48,807 nucleotides of DNA from an uncultured Bacteroidales bacterium (GTDB lineage Bacteria; Bacteroidota; Bacteroidia; Bacteroidales; UBA932). Location of the stretch: positions 1-48,807 of the forward strand of contig CAJOKD010000015.1 in assembly GCA_905235085.1 (NCBI GenBank). The letters are read 5' to 3'. Below, piece after piece: positions 16,284-23,614 of the stretch (position 1 is the stretch's first letter; each line of letters opens with the position of its first letter). Under the pieces are notes generated by a model. It saw only the letters and a list, made by a program, of their open reading frames with translations, was not told where the DNA came from and ran no database searches. A program made the translations under genes and the position numbers.

Positions 16284-16698
16284 GAAAGTCATATCCAACG
16301 ACATCCTCTTCGCTGCCGTGAAGGACTTGGTGGATGAGGGCAGGTCTGTGACTATCAGGCCGAAAGGGGACAGTATGCTCCCTTTCATCCGCAGCGACAG
16401 GGACGATGTCACCCTGGAACGCGTGACTTCACCGCTCTCGGTTGGCGACATCGTACTCTTCCGGTACAATGGGAAGTATGTGCTCCACAGGATCTATTCA
16501 ATCCGGAAGGATGGGATGACGCTGATGGGAGATGGCAACTTGAAAGGCCAGGAACACTGCTCCGAATCGGATGTGATAGGGATTGTGACAACCATCACGA
16601 AGGAAAACGGACGTAAGGTCAAGCCCGGCAAAGCAAGGCTGTGGATGGCCCTTAAGCCGCTGAGGCGTTGGCTGTTGGCGATATATAGAAGAATATGA
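16276..16698 (+). CDS. Small S24/S26-like peptidase with Ser-His pair
   Basis: The 140-residue protein has the signal-peptidase fold signature: GDSM with S33, the SVGDIVLF strand at 55-62 and YVLHRI with H71, in the place where the ER/archaeal type signal peptidase uses His instead of Lys. It then shows GDGN and a DVIGIV strand. Unlike real signal peptidases it lacks the N-terminal membrane anchor, though the tail LKPLRRWLLAIYRR could lie on a membrane. It probably cuts a peptide in the cytosol or at the membrane face, for example a leader peptide. It overlaps both neighbours (8 bases upstream, 4 bases downstream). Confidence 0.78.
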   Translation: MDKKVISNDILFAAVKDLVDEGRSVTIRPKGDSMLPFIRSDRDDVTLERVTSPLSVGDIVLFRYNGKYVLHRIYSIRKDGMTLMGDGNLKGQEHCSESDVIGIVTTITKENGRKVKPGKARLWMALKPLRRWLLAIYRRI

Positions 16699-16964
16699 GA
16701 ACGATAGAAGGATTTGTACTGAGGCCTCTGGGCGAAGAGTACATCGTAATCGGCGAAGGAATCGCACAGGTGGATTTCAACCGTATGATTTCGATGAATT
16801 CTTCGGCTGCGTACCTCTGGAGAAACGTGGAAGGGAAGGAGTTTACGGTCGAAGACCTCAAGGATCTCCTCCTCGAAGAATATGAAGTGGATCCCGATAC
16901 AGCTGCTGCAGATGCGGCTGCTGTGGCGGCAAAATGGGTGGAAGCCGGAATAGTATCTGAATGA
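16695..16964 (+). CDS. PqqD-like peptide-binding protein (RRE)
   Basis: The 89-residue protein matches the PqqD fold: FVLRPLGEEYIVIGEG as two strands, then DFNRMISMNSSAAYLWRNVEG, which carries the NxTAxxIW-like motif of PqqD and RiPP recognition elements, and a helical C terminus with DLKDLLLEEYEV. Such proteins hold the leader of a precursor peptide and present it to modifying enzymes. Translation is coupled to the peptidase (ATGA overlap). The nucleotidyltransferase starts one base after its stop codon. Confidence 0.85.
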   Translation: MRTIEGFVLRPLGEEYIVIGEGIAQVDFNRMISMNSSAAYLWRNVEGKEFTVEDLKDLLLEEYEVDPDTAAADAAAVAAKWVEAGIVSE

Positions 16965-16965
16965 G

Positions 16966-18075
16966 ATGACTGCCAGGGAGGCATATCTGGACGCGTTGAG
17001 GTCCGCTCTGTGGAGCGAACCTCTTTCCGATGCCATCCCTGCCGCACAGCTCAGGGAAGTATTCTCTATAGCCAAGGCTCAGTCGACCCTTCCTCTCGTC
17101 TGTCAGGCTTTGCTGCTGTCTCCTGACCAGGAACTGTCGGATTCCAGGAAAGTAGCTATGCAGGACAAGCTGCGCTCGTGTGTAAGCCAGCATTTCCGGA
17201 CCAATCACGCTATCGCCATATTGGCTGCAGGATTGAGGGCCCAGGGCATAGATCCGGTGCTTATGAAGGGCCAGGGTGTCGCATCCTATTACAAGAATCC
17301 TTACCTGCGGGAATGCGGGGATATCGACCTGTATGTGGGGAAGCAGCGTTATACGGACGCCTGCAGGGCGGCGGCCTCCCTTGCCGGCATCGATGACATC
17401 CCGCAATGGTCGGAGAGAAAGAAACATTACAACGTCGACGTAGTGGGCGTTCCGGTAGAAATCCACTGGACCAGTGAAATATTGCCGAAACGGTATGATG
17501 CTGCCTATCAGGAGTATTCCTTCGAAGGGATGTCCAAAGGACTGGTTCAGCAAACCATCGACGGAGAAAAGGTGAATACTCCGGAGGACAGTTTCAACGC
17601 TTTCTTCATATTCAACCATACCTGGCACCATTTCGTGACCGGCGGTGTCGGCCTCAGGCAATTCTGCGACTGGGTTATGCTGCTTCACGCGAAGGCAGGT
17701 AGGCTGGATTTGGACCATATAAGGGAAATGCTTGAAACACTGGACCTTATGGATTCTTGGCAGGTATTCGGAAAAGTTGCGGTTGAGCATCTGGGGCTGC
17801 CGGAAATAGAAATGCCATTCTACAAGAAGGAGGACGATCCAAGGGTAGGGGAAGTACTTGACATAGTTTTCCGTGAAGGCAACTTCGGGCACGAACGCCA
17901 CGAACTCAGGAACCGTCCGAATAATTTCTTCGCCGCCAAGGCGCGTTCTTTGTACATACACGTGCGCCGCTATTCGAAGATGATGTCCTTGTTCGGCAGG
18001 GTGGCAACCTGTCAGTTCAAGGAAATGCTCACCGGCGGCTTCAGGACTGCTGCAGAAGAATTCGGGGAAAGATGA
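16966..18075 (+). CDS. Uncharacterised nucleotidyltransferase (NTP_transf_5, PF14907 type)
   Basis: The 369-residue protein shows the family core LMKGQGVASYY...R115...GDIDLYV with D119 and D121 as metal-binding acidic residues, followed by VEIHW (about 164-168) with E165 as a third acidic residue. It should transfer an NMP or a nucleotide sugar group to an unknown acceptor. Family members recur beside PqqD, HprK-related kinases and peptide exporters. Rest of the protein is helical (N-terminal 90 residues and 200-369). It is separated by one base from both neighbours, so it belongs to the same transcription unit. Confidence 0.8.
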   Translation: MTAREAYLDALRSALWSEPLSDAIPAAQLREVFSIAKAQSTLPLVCQALLLSPDQELSDSRKVAMQDKLRSCVSQHFRTNHAIAILAAGLRAQGIDPVLMKGQGVASYYKNPYLRECGDIDLYVGKQRYTDACRAAASLAGIDDIPQWSERKKHYNVDVVGVPVEIHWTSEILPKRYDAAYQEYSFEGMSKGLVQQTIDGEKVNTPEDSFNAFFIFNHTWHHFVTGGVGLRQFCDWVMLLHAKAGRLDLDHIREMLETLDLMDSWQVFGKVAVEHLGLPEIEMPFYKKEDDPRVGEVLDIVFREGNFGHERHELRNRPNNFFAAKARSLYIHVRRYSKMMSLFGRVATCQFKEMLTGGFRTAAEEFGER

Positions 18076-18076
18076 T

Positions 18077-19717
18077 ATGAAAGATTTCAAGACTTGTATG
18101 AAAGGACTCTGGAGGATGGCCAGGCCCGTATTGGGCAGGGATTCCATCACCGTCCTCCTGGGATGCGTCCGGATCGCTGCTTCGCTAGGATTCGTATGGA
18201 TATGCAAGCGGCTCGTGGACATAGTGACAGGGGAGTCGGACGCACTCCTGATGCCCCACGTATGGATAATGGTCGGAATAATGCTGGTCCAGATCCTTTG
18301 CGGACTTGCTTCGACATACTGGCTGAACCTGAATAACATAAAGACCCAGAACGAGATGAGGCTCAGCCTGTTCGGACACGTCCTGAATTCCCGTTGGGAC
18401 GGCCGTGAGACCTTCAGGTCCGGCGACACTGTCAACCGTCTGGAACAGGACATCAGCATCCTTGCCGACCTCATCTGCAGCCGTTTCCCAGAAGTCCTCA
18501 TCACCGTCATCCAGCTGATCGCTGCATCCTGCTACCTCCTCTCGATGGCACCGTCTCTCCTTTGGGTCCTTGTGATACTGATGGTGGCCGCCGTGGTAGG
18601 CTCGAAGATGTTCTACGGGAAGATAAGGAAGCTTACCAACGAAATCCGCAAGGAAGACAGCGACATACAGCAACTGATCCAGGAGAATCTCCAGAACCGC
18701 GTCCTGGTCCTGACCCTTTTCGGAGTCGGAAATGTGGTCTCCAGGCTGGCAGATCTCCAGAACCTCCTGAAAAAGAACGTAATAACCAGGCTGAACTACA
18801 ATGCCGTAGCCCGTGGGTTTATGAATCTGGGCTTCACGGGTGGCTATGCAGCGGCCTTCCTCTGGGGAGTATTCGGCATCAAGTCCGGAGCGGTCACCTT
18901 CGGTATGATGACTGCATTCCTTCAGCTTGTCAGCCAGGTACAGAGGCCGGTGTCCGACCTTGGACGCCAGGTCCCTGCCTTCATCAAGGCGATCACGTCG
19001 GTTGAGCGTCTGCTCGAGCTTGAAGATCTCCAGGTTGAAAAATACCACGGCGACATCCATTACGAAGGTGCTCCCGGAATAAAGCTTTCGGATGTCACCT
19101 TCGAATATTCAGGTGGCAGGAATCCTGTCCTTACGGATTTTACGCACGACTTCAAGCCTGGCACCCTTTCCGTACTGGCCGGCCCTACCGGTGTCGGCAA
19201 GAGCACTCTCACGCGCCTTATGCTCGGACTTCTGCGCCCGACATCCGGCACTGTGTCAGTGTATATGCCTGAAGGGGATTCCCACGACGCCGGAGTCGAT
19301 ACCAGGTGCAATTTCACCTATGTTCCCCAGGGCAACAGCCTTATGAGCGGAACTATAAGGGAGAATATGATTCTGGCCAAGCCGGATGCAACCGATGAGC
19401 AGATACGCGAGGCCCTGCACTACGCCGTGGCCGATTTCGTATTCGACCTCCCCGACGGTTTGGAGACGGTCTGCGGCGAGAGCGGCACAGGTCTTTCTGA
19501 AGGACAGAGCCAGAGGGTGGCTATCGCCCGTGCGCTTCTTCACGAAGGTGGCATAATGATACTGGACGAAGCCACATCCGCCCTCGATGTCGAAACAGAG
19601 GAGCGGCTTCTCGACAATATCCGCGATAATTTCTGCGGCCGCAAGACCATCATATTCATAACGCACCGTCCGGCTGCGACAAGGATCGCCGACGATGTGG
19701 TAAGCCTTTCACGATGA
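18077..19717 (+). CDS. ABC transporter half-transporter (exporter type, permease plus ATPase)
   Basis: The 546-residue protein has a six-helix exporter membrane domain (about 20-310) and an ATPase domain with Walker A GPTGVGKST at 369-377, Q-loop Q418, signature LSEGQ at 473-477, Walker B IMILDE at 493-498 and an ITHR H-loop. It would form a homodimer in the inner membrane. There is no C39 peptidase domain at the N terminus, which fits cleavage being done by the separate S26-like protein. In context it is the best candidate exporter for the unknown product. The binding lipoprotein overlaps its end by 4 bases. Confidence 0.88.
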   Translation: MKDFKTCMKGLWRMARPVLGRDSITVLLGCVRIAASLGFVWICKRLVDIVTGESDALLMPHVWIMVGIMLVQILCGLASTYWLNLNNIKTQNEMRLSLFGHVLNSRWDGRETFRSGDTVNRLEQDISILADLICSRFPEVLITVIQLIAASCYLLSMAPSLLWVLVILMVAAVVGSKMFYGKIRKLTNEIRKEDSDIQQLIQENLQNRVLVLTLFGVGNVVSRLADLQNLLKKNVITRLNYNAVARGFMNLGFTGGYAAAFLWGVFGIKSGAVTFGMMTAFLQLVSQVQRPVSDLGRQVPAFIKAITSVERLLELEDLQVEKYHGDIHYEGAPGIKLSDVTFEYSGGRNPVLTDFTHDFKPGTLSVLAGPTGVGKSTLTRLMLGLLRPTSGTVSVYMPEGDSHDAGVDTRCNFTYVPQGNSLMSGTIRENMILAKPDATDEQIREALHYAVADFVFDLPDGLETVCGESGTGLSEGQSQRVAIARALLHEGGIMILDEATSALDVETEERLLDNIRDNFCGRKTIIFITHRPAATRIADDVVSLSR

Positions 19718-20790
19718 AACGCATACAGGTTCTTTCCCTCGTATTCCTGACCATCCTTGCAGCATCTTGCAAAAGGTCAGGCGTCAAACCGTCGACTGAG
19801 GATTTGACCAGACCGGAATTCCTTGAGCTTGAGCAGATTGAGGGAGGAATATGGCGGGCAGTATCGATTTCGCCTTTCGACGGCAGCAGGGATACTCTGC
19901 TGATCGGCAAACCTGTGGAAAAGCTCGTCTGTATGAGCACTTCCTATGTGGGCTTCCTCGAAGCCATCGGATGTGACAGTATTATAAAAGGCGTATCCGG
20001 GGTAGATTATCTGTATTCCTCTTCCCTGGATGCAGAGGAGGTAGGATACGATTCGGCTCCTGATTACGAAAGGATAGTATCCCTTGACCCGGACCTCCTG
20101 CTCGCATATTCGGTGTCGGCAGCAAAGTCACCTTTCTTCTCGAAGCTCGAATCGCTTGGGGTGAGGGTGTTCATTGTAAACGAGCATCTGGAGCGCCATC
20201 CGCTTGCGAGGGCATCATATATCAGGCTTTTCGGGGCATTGGCAGGGAATATGGCTGCGGCGGATTCGGTTTTCACTTCTGTCAGGGACAATTACAGGTC
20301 GCTTGCGGATTCTGTGGCAGCATCCGTAAGACAGCCGAGGAAGGTCCTTATGAATATCCCGTACAACGACCAGTGGTTCATTCCTTCGGCGGACAATTAT
20401 CTCTCGAGGCTTGTGGACGATGCCGGTGGGGAAGTGCTGGGGTCCGGAAGCGGAAAGGCGGCCTCTTCCACTATCTCGCTCGAGAAGGCATATTCCCTGA
20501 GTAAGGAGGCGGACTGCTGGCTGAATGTAGGCTGGTGCAGGACTATGGACCAGCTTCTGGGCGTTAACCCGCTGTTCCCGGATATGGTGGAAAACATTAC
20601 CGCAAATGCTTCCCGGCGAGGATTCGATGTGGGGAGTGTGGTCTGGAATGACAACGCCAGGATGAGCCGTAAGGGCGGCAATGACATCTGGCAGAGCGGG
20701 GTGGTCAGACCGGATCTCGTACTCAAGGACCTGGTAGGTATCCTGCATCCTTCCGGAGAATGCAAGCCTTTGTATTACAGAGGTTTATAA
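19714..20790 (+). CDS. Metal-chelate/BtuF-type substrate-binding lipoprotein
   Basis: The 358-residue lipoprotein (AASC, lipidated C19) has the bilobal helical-backbone binding fold: KLVCMSTSYVGFLEAIGCDSIIKGVSG, then DYERIVSLDPDLLLAYS and a VRPDLVLKDLVGILHP tail. Such proteins bind iron-siderophore, heme or cobalamin for an importer, but only an exporter-type ABC gene is adjacent. It could instead bind the exported product outside the cell, giving immunity or re-uptake. ATGA overlap with the exporter gene implies coupled expression. Its stop codon abuts the stop of the convergent gene, with no space for a terminator. Confidence 0.82.
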   Translation: MKRIQVLSLVFLTILAASCKRSGVKPSTEDLTRPEFLELEQIEGGIWRAVSISPFDGSRDTLLIGKPVEKLVCMSTSYVGFLEAIGCDSIIKGVSGVDYLYSSSLDAEEVGYDSAPDYERIVSLDPDLLLAYSVSAAKSPFFSKLESLGVRVFIVNEHLERHPLARASYIRLFGALAGNMAAADSVFTSVRDNYRSLADSVAASVRQPRKVLMNIPYNDQWFIPSADNYLSRLVDDAGGEVLGSGSGKAASSTISLEKAYSLSKEADCWLNVGWCRTMDQLLGVNPLFPDMVENITANASRRGFDVGSVVWNDNARMSRKGGNDIWQSGVVRPDLVLKDLVGILHPSGECKPLYYRGL

Positions 20791-21357
20791 TCAGAAAACT
20801 ATATTGAAATCCAGAATCGGGTTGCTGCACCAAGATCCTGTGACACGTGTCCTGCCGACGCTCCTTTCGCAGAGCATCTTCCTGCCGTCGAGTTCGATAG
20901 CTATGAGGTCACCTGTCCGGATATAGACCATCTTGGTGGCTTCAGCAATTGCTTCTTCGATGGCGGAACGGGAAGCGGAGCCATATTCGAAAACGGTCTT
21001 CCCGTCGTGCTTTAGGATGAAGGAATTGCCTTCGACTCCGAGAGTTACGGGATTGTACATCGGGACCGGAAGGAAAGAGGTATGGTCCAGGCAGGAAGCA
21101 GTCGCAAAGCTCTCCGGGGCTCCGTCGATCAGGTTTTCAGGGTATAGCAGGACTCCGAAATTAACGGCGTCGTAGTACCGGGACGCGAACTTCAGGCTGA
21201 CGCTGCGGCCAGGCTTCAGTATCCTTGCAAATAGTACCGGGCTGAATGTCAGCTGTTCTACGAAATCCGGAGGGAAGAAATCCGCGTTGTCTTTCTCCCA
21301 AGTCGTATCAGGCCTGACTATGATGCGGCCCTGAGCCGTCTTGACGATTATATTCAT
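20791..21357 (-). CDS. Conserved protein of unknown function (possibly degenerate FAH fold)
   Basis: Starting at the ATG inside the exonuclease stop (ATGA overlap), the protein has 188 residues. The longer frame would extend far into the exonuclease gene and is rejected. Segments such as FARILKPGRSVSLKF, SFLPVPMYNPVTLG, MVYIRTGDLIAIELDG and a VTGSWCSNP tail vaguely recall the second half of fumarylacetoacetate hydrolase proteins, but a metal site (Glu-x-Glu pair) is not clear. No secretion signal. It is the last gene of the dnaN-exonuclease unit. Confidence 0.5.
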   Translation of the reverse strand: MNIIVKTAQGRIIVRPDTTWEKDNADFFPPDFVEQLTFSPVLFARILKPGRSVSLKFASRYYDAVNFGVLLYPENLIDGAPESFATASCLDHTSFLPVPMYNPVTLGVEGNSFILKHDGKTVFEYGSASRSAIEEAIAEATKMVYIRTGDLIAIELDGRKMLCERSVGRTRVTGSWCSNPILDFNIVF

Positions 21358-22346
21358 TTTTGGAACAGTTTCCCGTTTTGGAATTTGCCCTGCAGCCTTG
21401 ACAAAGCCTCGCTGAGTGCTTCTCCCTCGAGCGGCTTGCTGCGGGCTTCGTTGCGTTCCTTCTCGTATTGCTCCTTCAACCTGGCGAACTGGCGCTTCGT
21501 GTCCATCGTGAAGTCTCCGTCCTTTATCCATCCGAAATAGGAAGGCTCCGTCTCGAATATCTCCTTGACTGTCTTGCCTTTATGCTTTCCGAAATTGATT
21601 GTCGGGACATCGTCTTTCCCGAGGATGATCCTTCCGGCATAGTCCAGGGTCCTGGGCCTTCCGGCCACGGAAGCGAGGAACTGGACATCGTTATTAAGCG
21701 TCTGCTCGTGATACTTGTCAGGCTCCTGGTACATATCCAGCTGCCCTTTGAGGACTTCGAATGTAGCCATTGTGTCTGCCTCGGCTGAATGCGCTTTCTC
21801 GAAGTCTTCCCCTCCGCAGTAGAACCGGTAGGCAGCCTTGAGGTTGCGCGGCTCCATATAGTGGTAGATCGTCTGCACATCCACCATCAGCTTCGAGTGA
21901 AGGTCCACGTCCAGGGATTCCAGGGTCCGGCGGGCTTTCTCCTTGTTATGCTCCGGAACGCCCGGGTCCGCGATCCTGCGCTCGCAATATGCCCTTACCC
22001 TTTCGATTTCCTCGGAGAGCATCGGCAGGTCGAACTTGGCTGAATTGAAACCGGCCAAGTCGCTGTCCTTCAGCCAGGAAACCACTTCCGGAGCAATCTC
22101 CAGGAAAAGCTTTTCATCCGCTACATCCGAATCCTGGATGCCGTTGACTTTAGAGGCGGATTCATCGATGTGCTTCTGGCATTTGTTTACATAGTCCCAA
22201 GGTTTCACCCGCCACGTCTTCGTCTCGTGGTGGTGGTCAGGGAATACTTTTACGAAGCTGAGCTCGACTATACAGTCGTTGACGATACTCAGGCCTGTGC
22301 TTTCGATGTCGAAAAACAGCAGAGGCCTCTGCAGGGATAGTTCCAT
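21354..22346 (-). CDS. DEDD-type 3'-5' exonuclease with C-terminal ExoX-like domain
   Basis: The 330-residue protein begins with the exonuclease I motif FFDIESTG (D13, E15), then has AGFNSAKFDLPML (motif II) and AHSAEADTMATFEVL with His and Asp of motif III, as in the epsilon/DnaQ superfamily. A C-terminal domain NFGKHKGKTVKEIFE...FGWI (about 245-285) matches the DUF3820 domain found in ExoX-like nucleases. It should remove nucleotides from DNA 3' ends, possibly in repair. It begins 22 bases after dnaN, so a link to the sliding clamp is likely. Confidence 0.85.
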   Translation of the reverse strand: MELSLQRPLLFFDIESTGLSIVNDCIVELSFVKVFPDHHHETKTWRVKPWDYVNKCQKHIDESASKVNGIQDSDVADEKLFLEIAPEVVSWLKDSDLAGFNSAKFDLPMLSEEIERVRAYCERRIADPGVPEHNKEKARRTLESLDVDLHSKLMVDVQTIYHYMEPRNLKAAYRFYCGGEDFEKAHSAEADTMATFEVLKGQLDMYQEPDKYHEQTLNNDVQFLASVAGRPRTLDYAGRIILGKDDVPTINFGKHKGKTVKEIFETEPSYFGWIKDGDFTMDTKRQFARLKEQYEKERNEARSKPLEGEALSEALSRLQGKFQNGKLFQK

Positions 22347-22368
22347 AGCTGTCGGTGGGAAGGAAACC

Positions 22369-23490
22369 TTACTGGACCATTATAGGCATCAGGATACCGC
22401 AGATCTTTTCGCTTCCGGTCTCTTCCTCAGCCGGAACGATGAGGGCTGCCCTGCGGGCATCCGCAAACTTCATCACCACGGTCTCGCAATTCATATTCGC
22501 GAGGATTTCGGAGAGGAACGTGGACTTGAAACCGATGGAAAGCTCATCTCCGCTGTAGTCGCAGCTGACTTTTTCATAGGCTGCGATAGCGAATCCGAGA
22601 TCCTGTGCGGTGATCTCCATCTGGCCCGGCTTGAGCTCGAGCTTGATGTGGTTGGAAGCCTTGTTGGCGCAGACTGCGACGCGCCTTACCGTGTTCAGGA
22701 ACCTGGCCCTGTCAATCTTGAGGACGGAAGCGTTGTTCTGAGGAATCACGTCACGGTATTTAGGATACTTGCCGACAATCAGTCTGCAGACCATCGTGGT
22801 CCTGTCGAAGGTGAACACCACGGTGCTGGAGTCGAAGGTGATCTCCACATTGTCCTTGCTCTTGTCCACGATCGACTTCAGCACGGCTGCCGGTTTCTTG
22901 TGGAGGATGAACGAGCATTTCTGGGGGGCCTTGACTTCATTCGCAGTGTAGCATATGAGCTTATGGGAATCGGATGCCACCAGAGTGGTCGATTCGGTGT
23001 CGAAGTCGAAATAGATACCGTTCATCGCCGGCCTTATCTCATCGTCCGCAGTTGCGTAGATGGTGCTGTTGATGCCTTCGATGAGGCAGTCGGCAGGGAA
23101 GTCGATCTTCTCGGCATCCTCACCGGCACCCTTGATCTCGGGATAATCCTCTGCAGGGAAGAACGGGAGCACGGAATTACCGCTTGTCCAGTTGCACTCG
23201 ATGGAAGTGTCGCTGGCCGTCCTGATGGATACAGGCTGGTCAGGGAGCTCCTTCAGGAGGTCGATGATGTGCCTTGCAGGAACGGCGATCTTGCCTTCCT
23301 CTTCCGTTGTGTCCACTTCGATCTCGGTCCTGAGGGTGAGCTCGGAATCCGATGCCGTGACTTCGAGGATGTTACCCTTGAGGTCGAACAGGAAGTTCTC
23401 GAGGATAGGAAGGGCAGACTTTGCTGGAATGGCCTTCGAGATGTTCATCAGTCCTTTGAGGAGTTCTGTACTGGAGACGTTGAATTTCAT
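22369..23490 (-). CDS. dnaN: DNA polymerase III beta subunit (sliding clamp)
   Basis: The 373-residue protein shows the three-domain clamp pattern: FNVSSTELLKGLMNISKAIPAKSALPILENF at the N terminus, EGKIAVPARHIIDLLKELP at about 63-82, and GMQ/PIMV-type ending (CGILMPIMV). It forms the ring that holds DNA polymerase III on DNA. No DnaA gene is adjacent, so this is not the classic origin layout. It shares a transcript with an exonuclease and an unknown gene and is divergent from the htrA gene. Confidence 0.95.
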   Translation of the reverse strand: MKFNVSSTELLKGLMNISKAIPAKSALPILENFLFDLKGNILEVTASDSELTLRTEIEVDTTEEEGKIAVPARHIIDLLKELPDQPVSIRTASDTSIECNWTSGNSVLPFFPAEDYPEIKGAGEDAEKIDFPADCLIEGINSTIYATADDEIRPAMNGIYFDFDTESTTLVASDSHKLICYTANEVKAPQKCSFILHKKPAAVLKSIVDKSKDNVEITFDSSTVVFTFDRTTMVCRLIVGKYPKYRDVIPQNNASVLKIDRARFLNTVRRVAVCANKASNHIKLELKPGQMEITAQDLGFAIAAYEKVSCDYSGDELSIGFKSTFLSEILANMNCETVVMKFADARRAALIVPAEEETGSEKICGILMPIMVQ

Positions 23491-23523
23491 ATTTCCGTGT
23501 TTTTAATTATTCGTGCAATTACG

Positions 23524-23531
23524 CAAATATA
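23524..23531 (-). promoter_or_regulatory. -7 element for dnaN
   Basis: On the minus strand TATATTTG matches TAnnTTTG, 33 bases upstream of the dnaN ATG. A convincing TTG -33 element was not found. The gap is shared with the divergent htrA gene. Confidence 0.55.
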
Positions 23532-23614
23532 ATAATATTCCCTGAATAATCTGATATTCCGTGGCATCTTATTTGAAAAATCAAAACCCGGAATTTTATG
23601 TAAACAAAAACAAT

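Noticed and set aside
16858..18510. 550-codon minus frame opposite the nucleotidyltransferase
   Set aside because: The plus-strand nucleotidyltransferase has clear catalytic residues and tight coupling to PqqD and ABC genes; the minus frame crosses three genes.
21358..21531. N-terminal extension of the 188-residue protein
   Set aside because: It would overlap the exonuclease by 58 codons with an odd basic sequence; the ATG in the ATGA overlap is the natural start.
22369..23490. Replication origin next to dnaN
   Set aside because: No dnaA gene, DnaA-box cluster or AT-rich unwinding region is visible around it.
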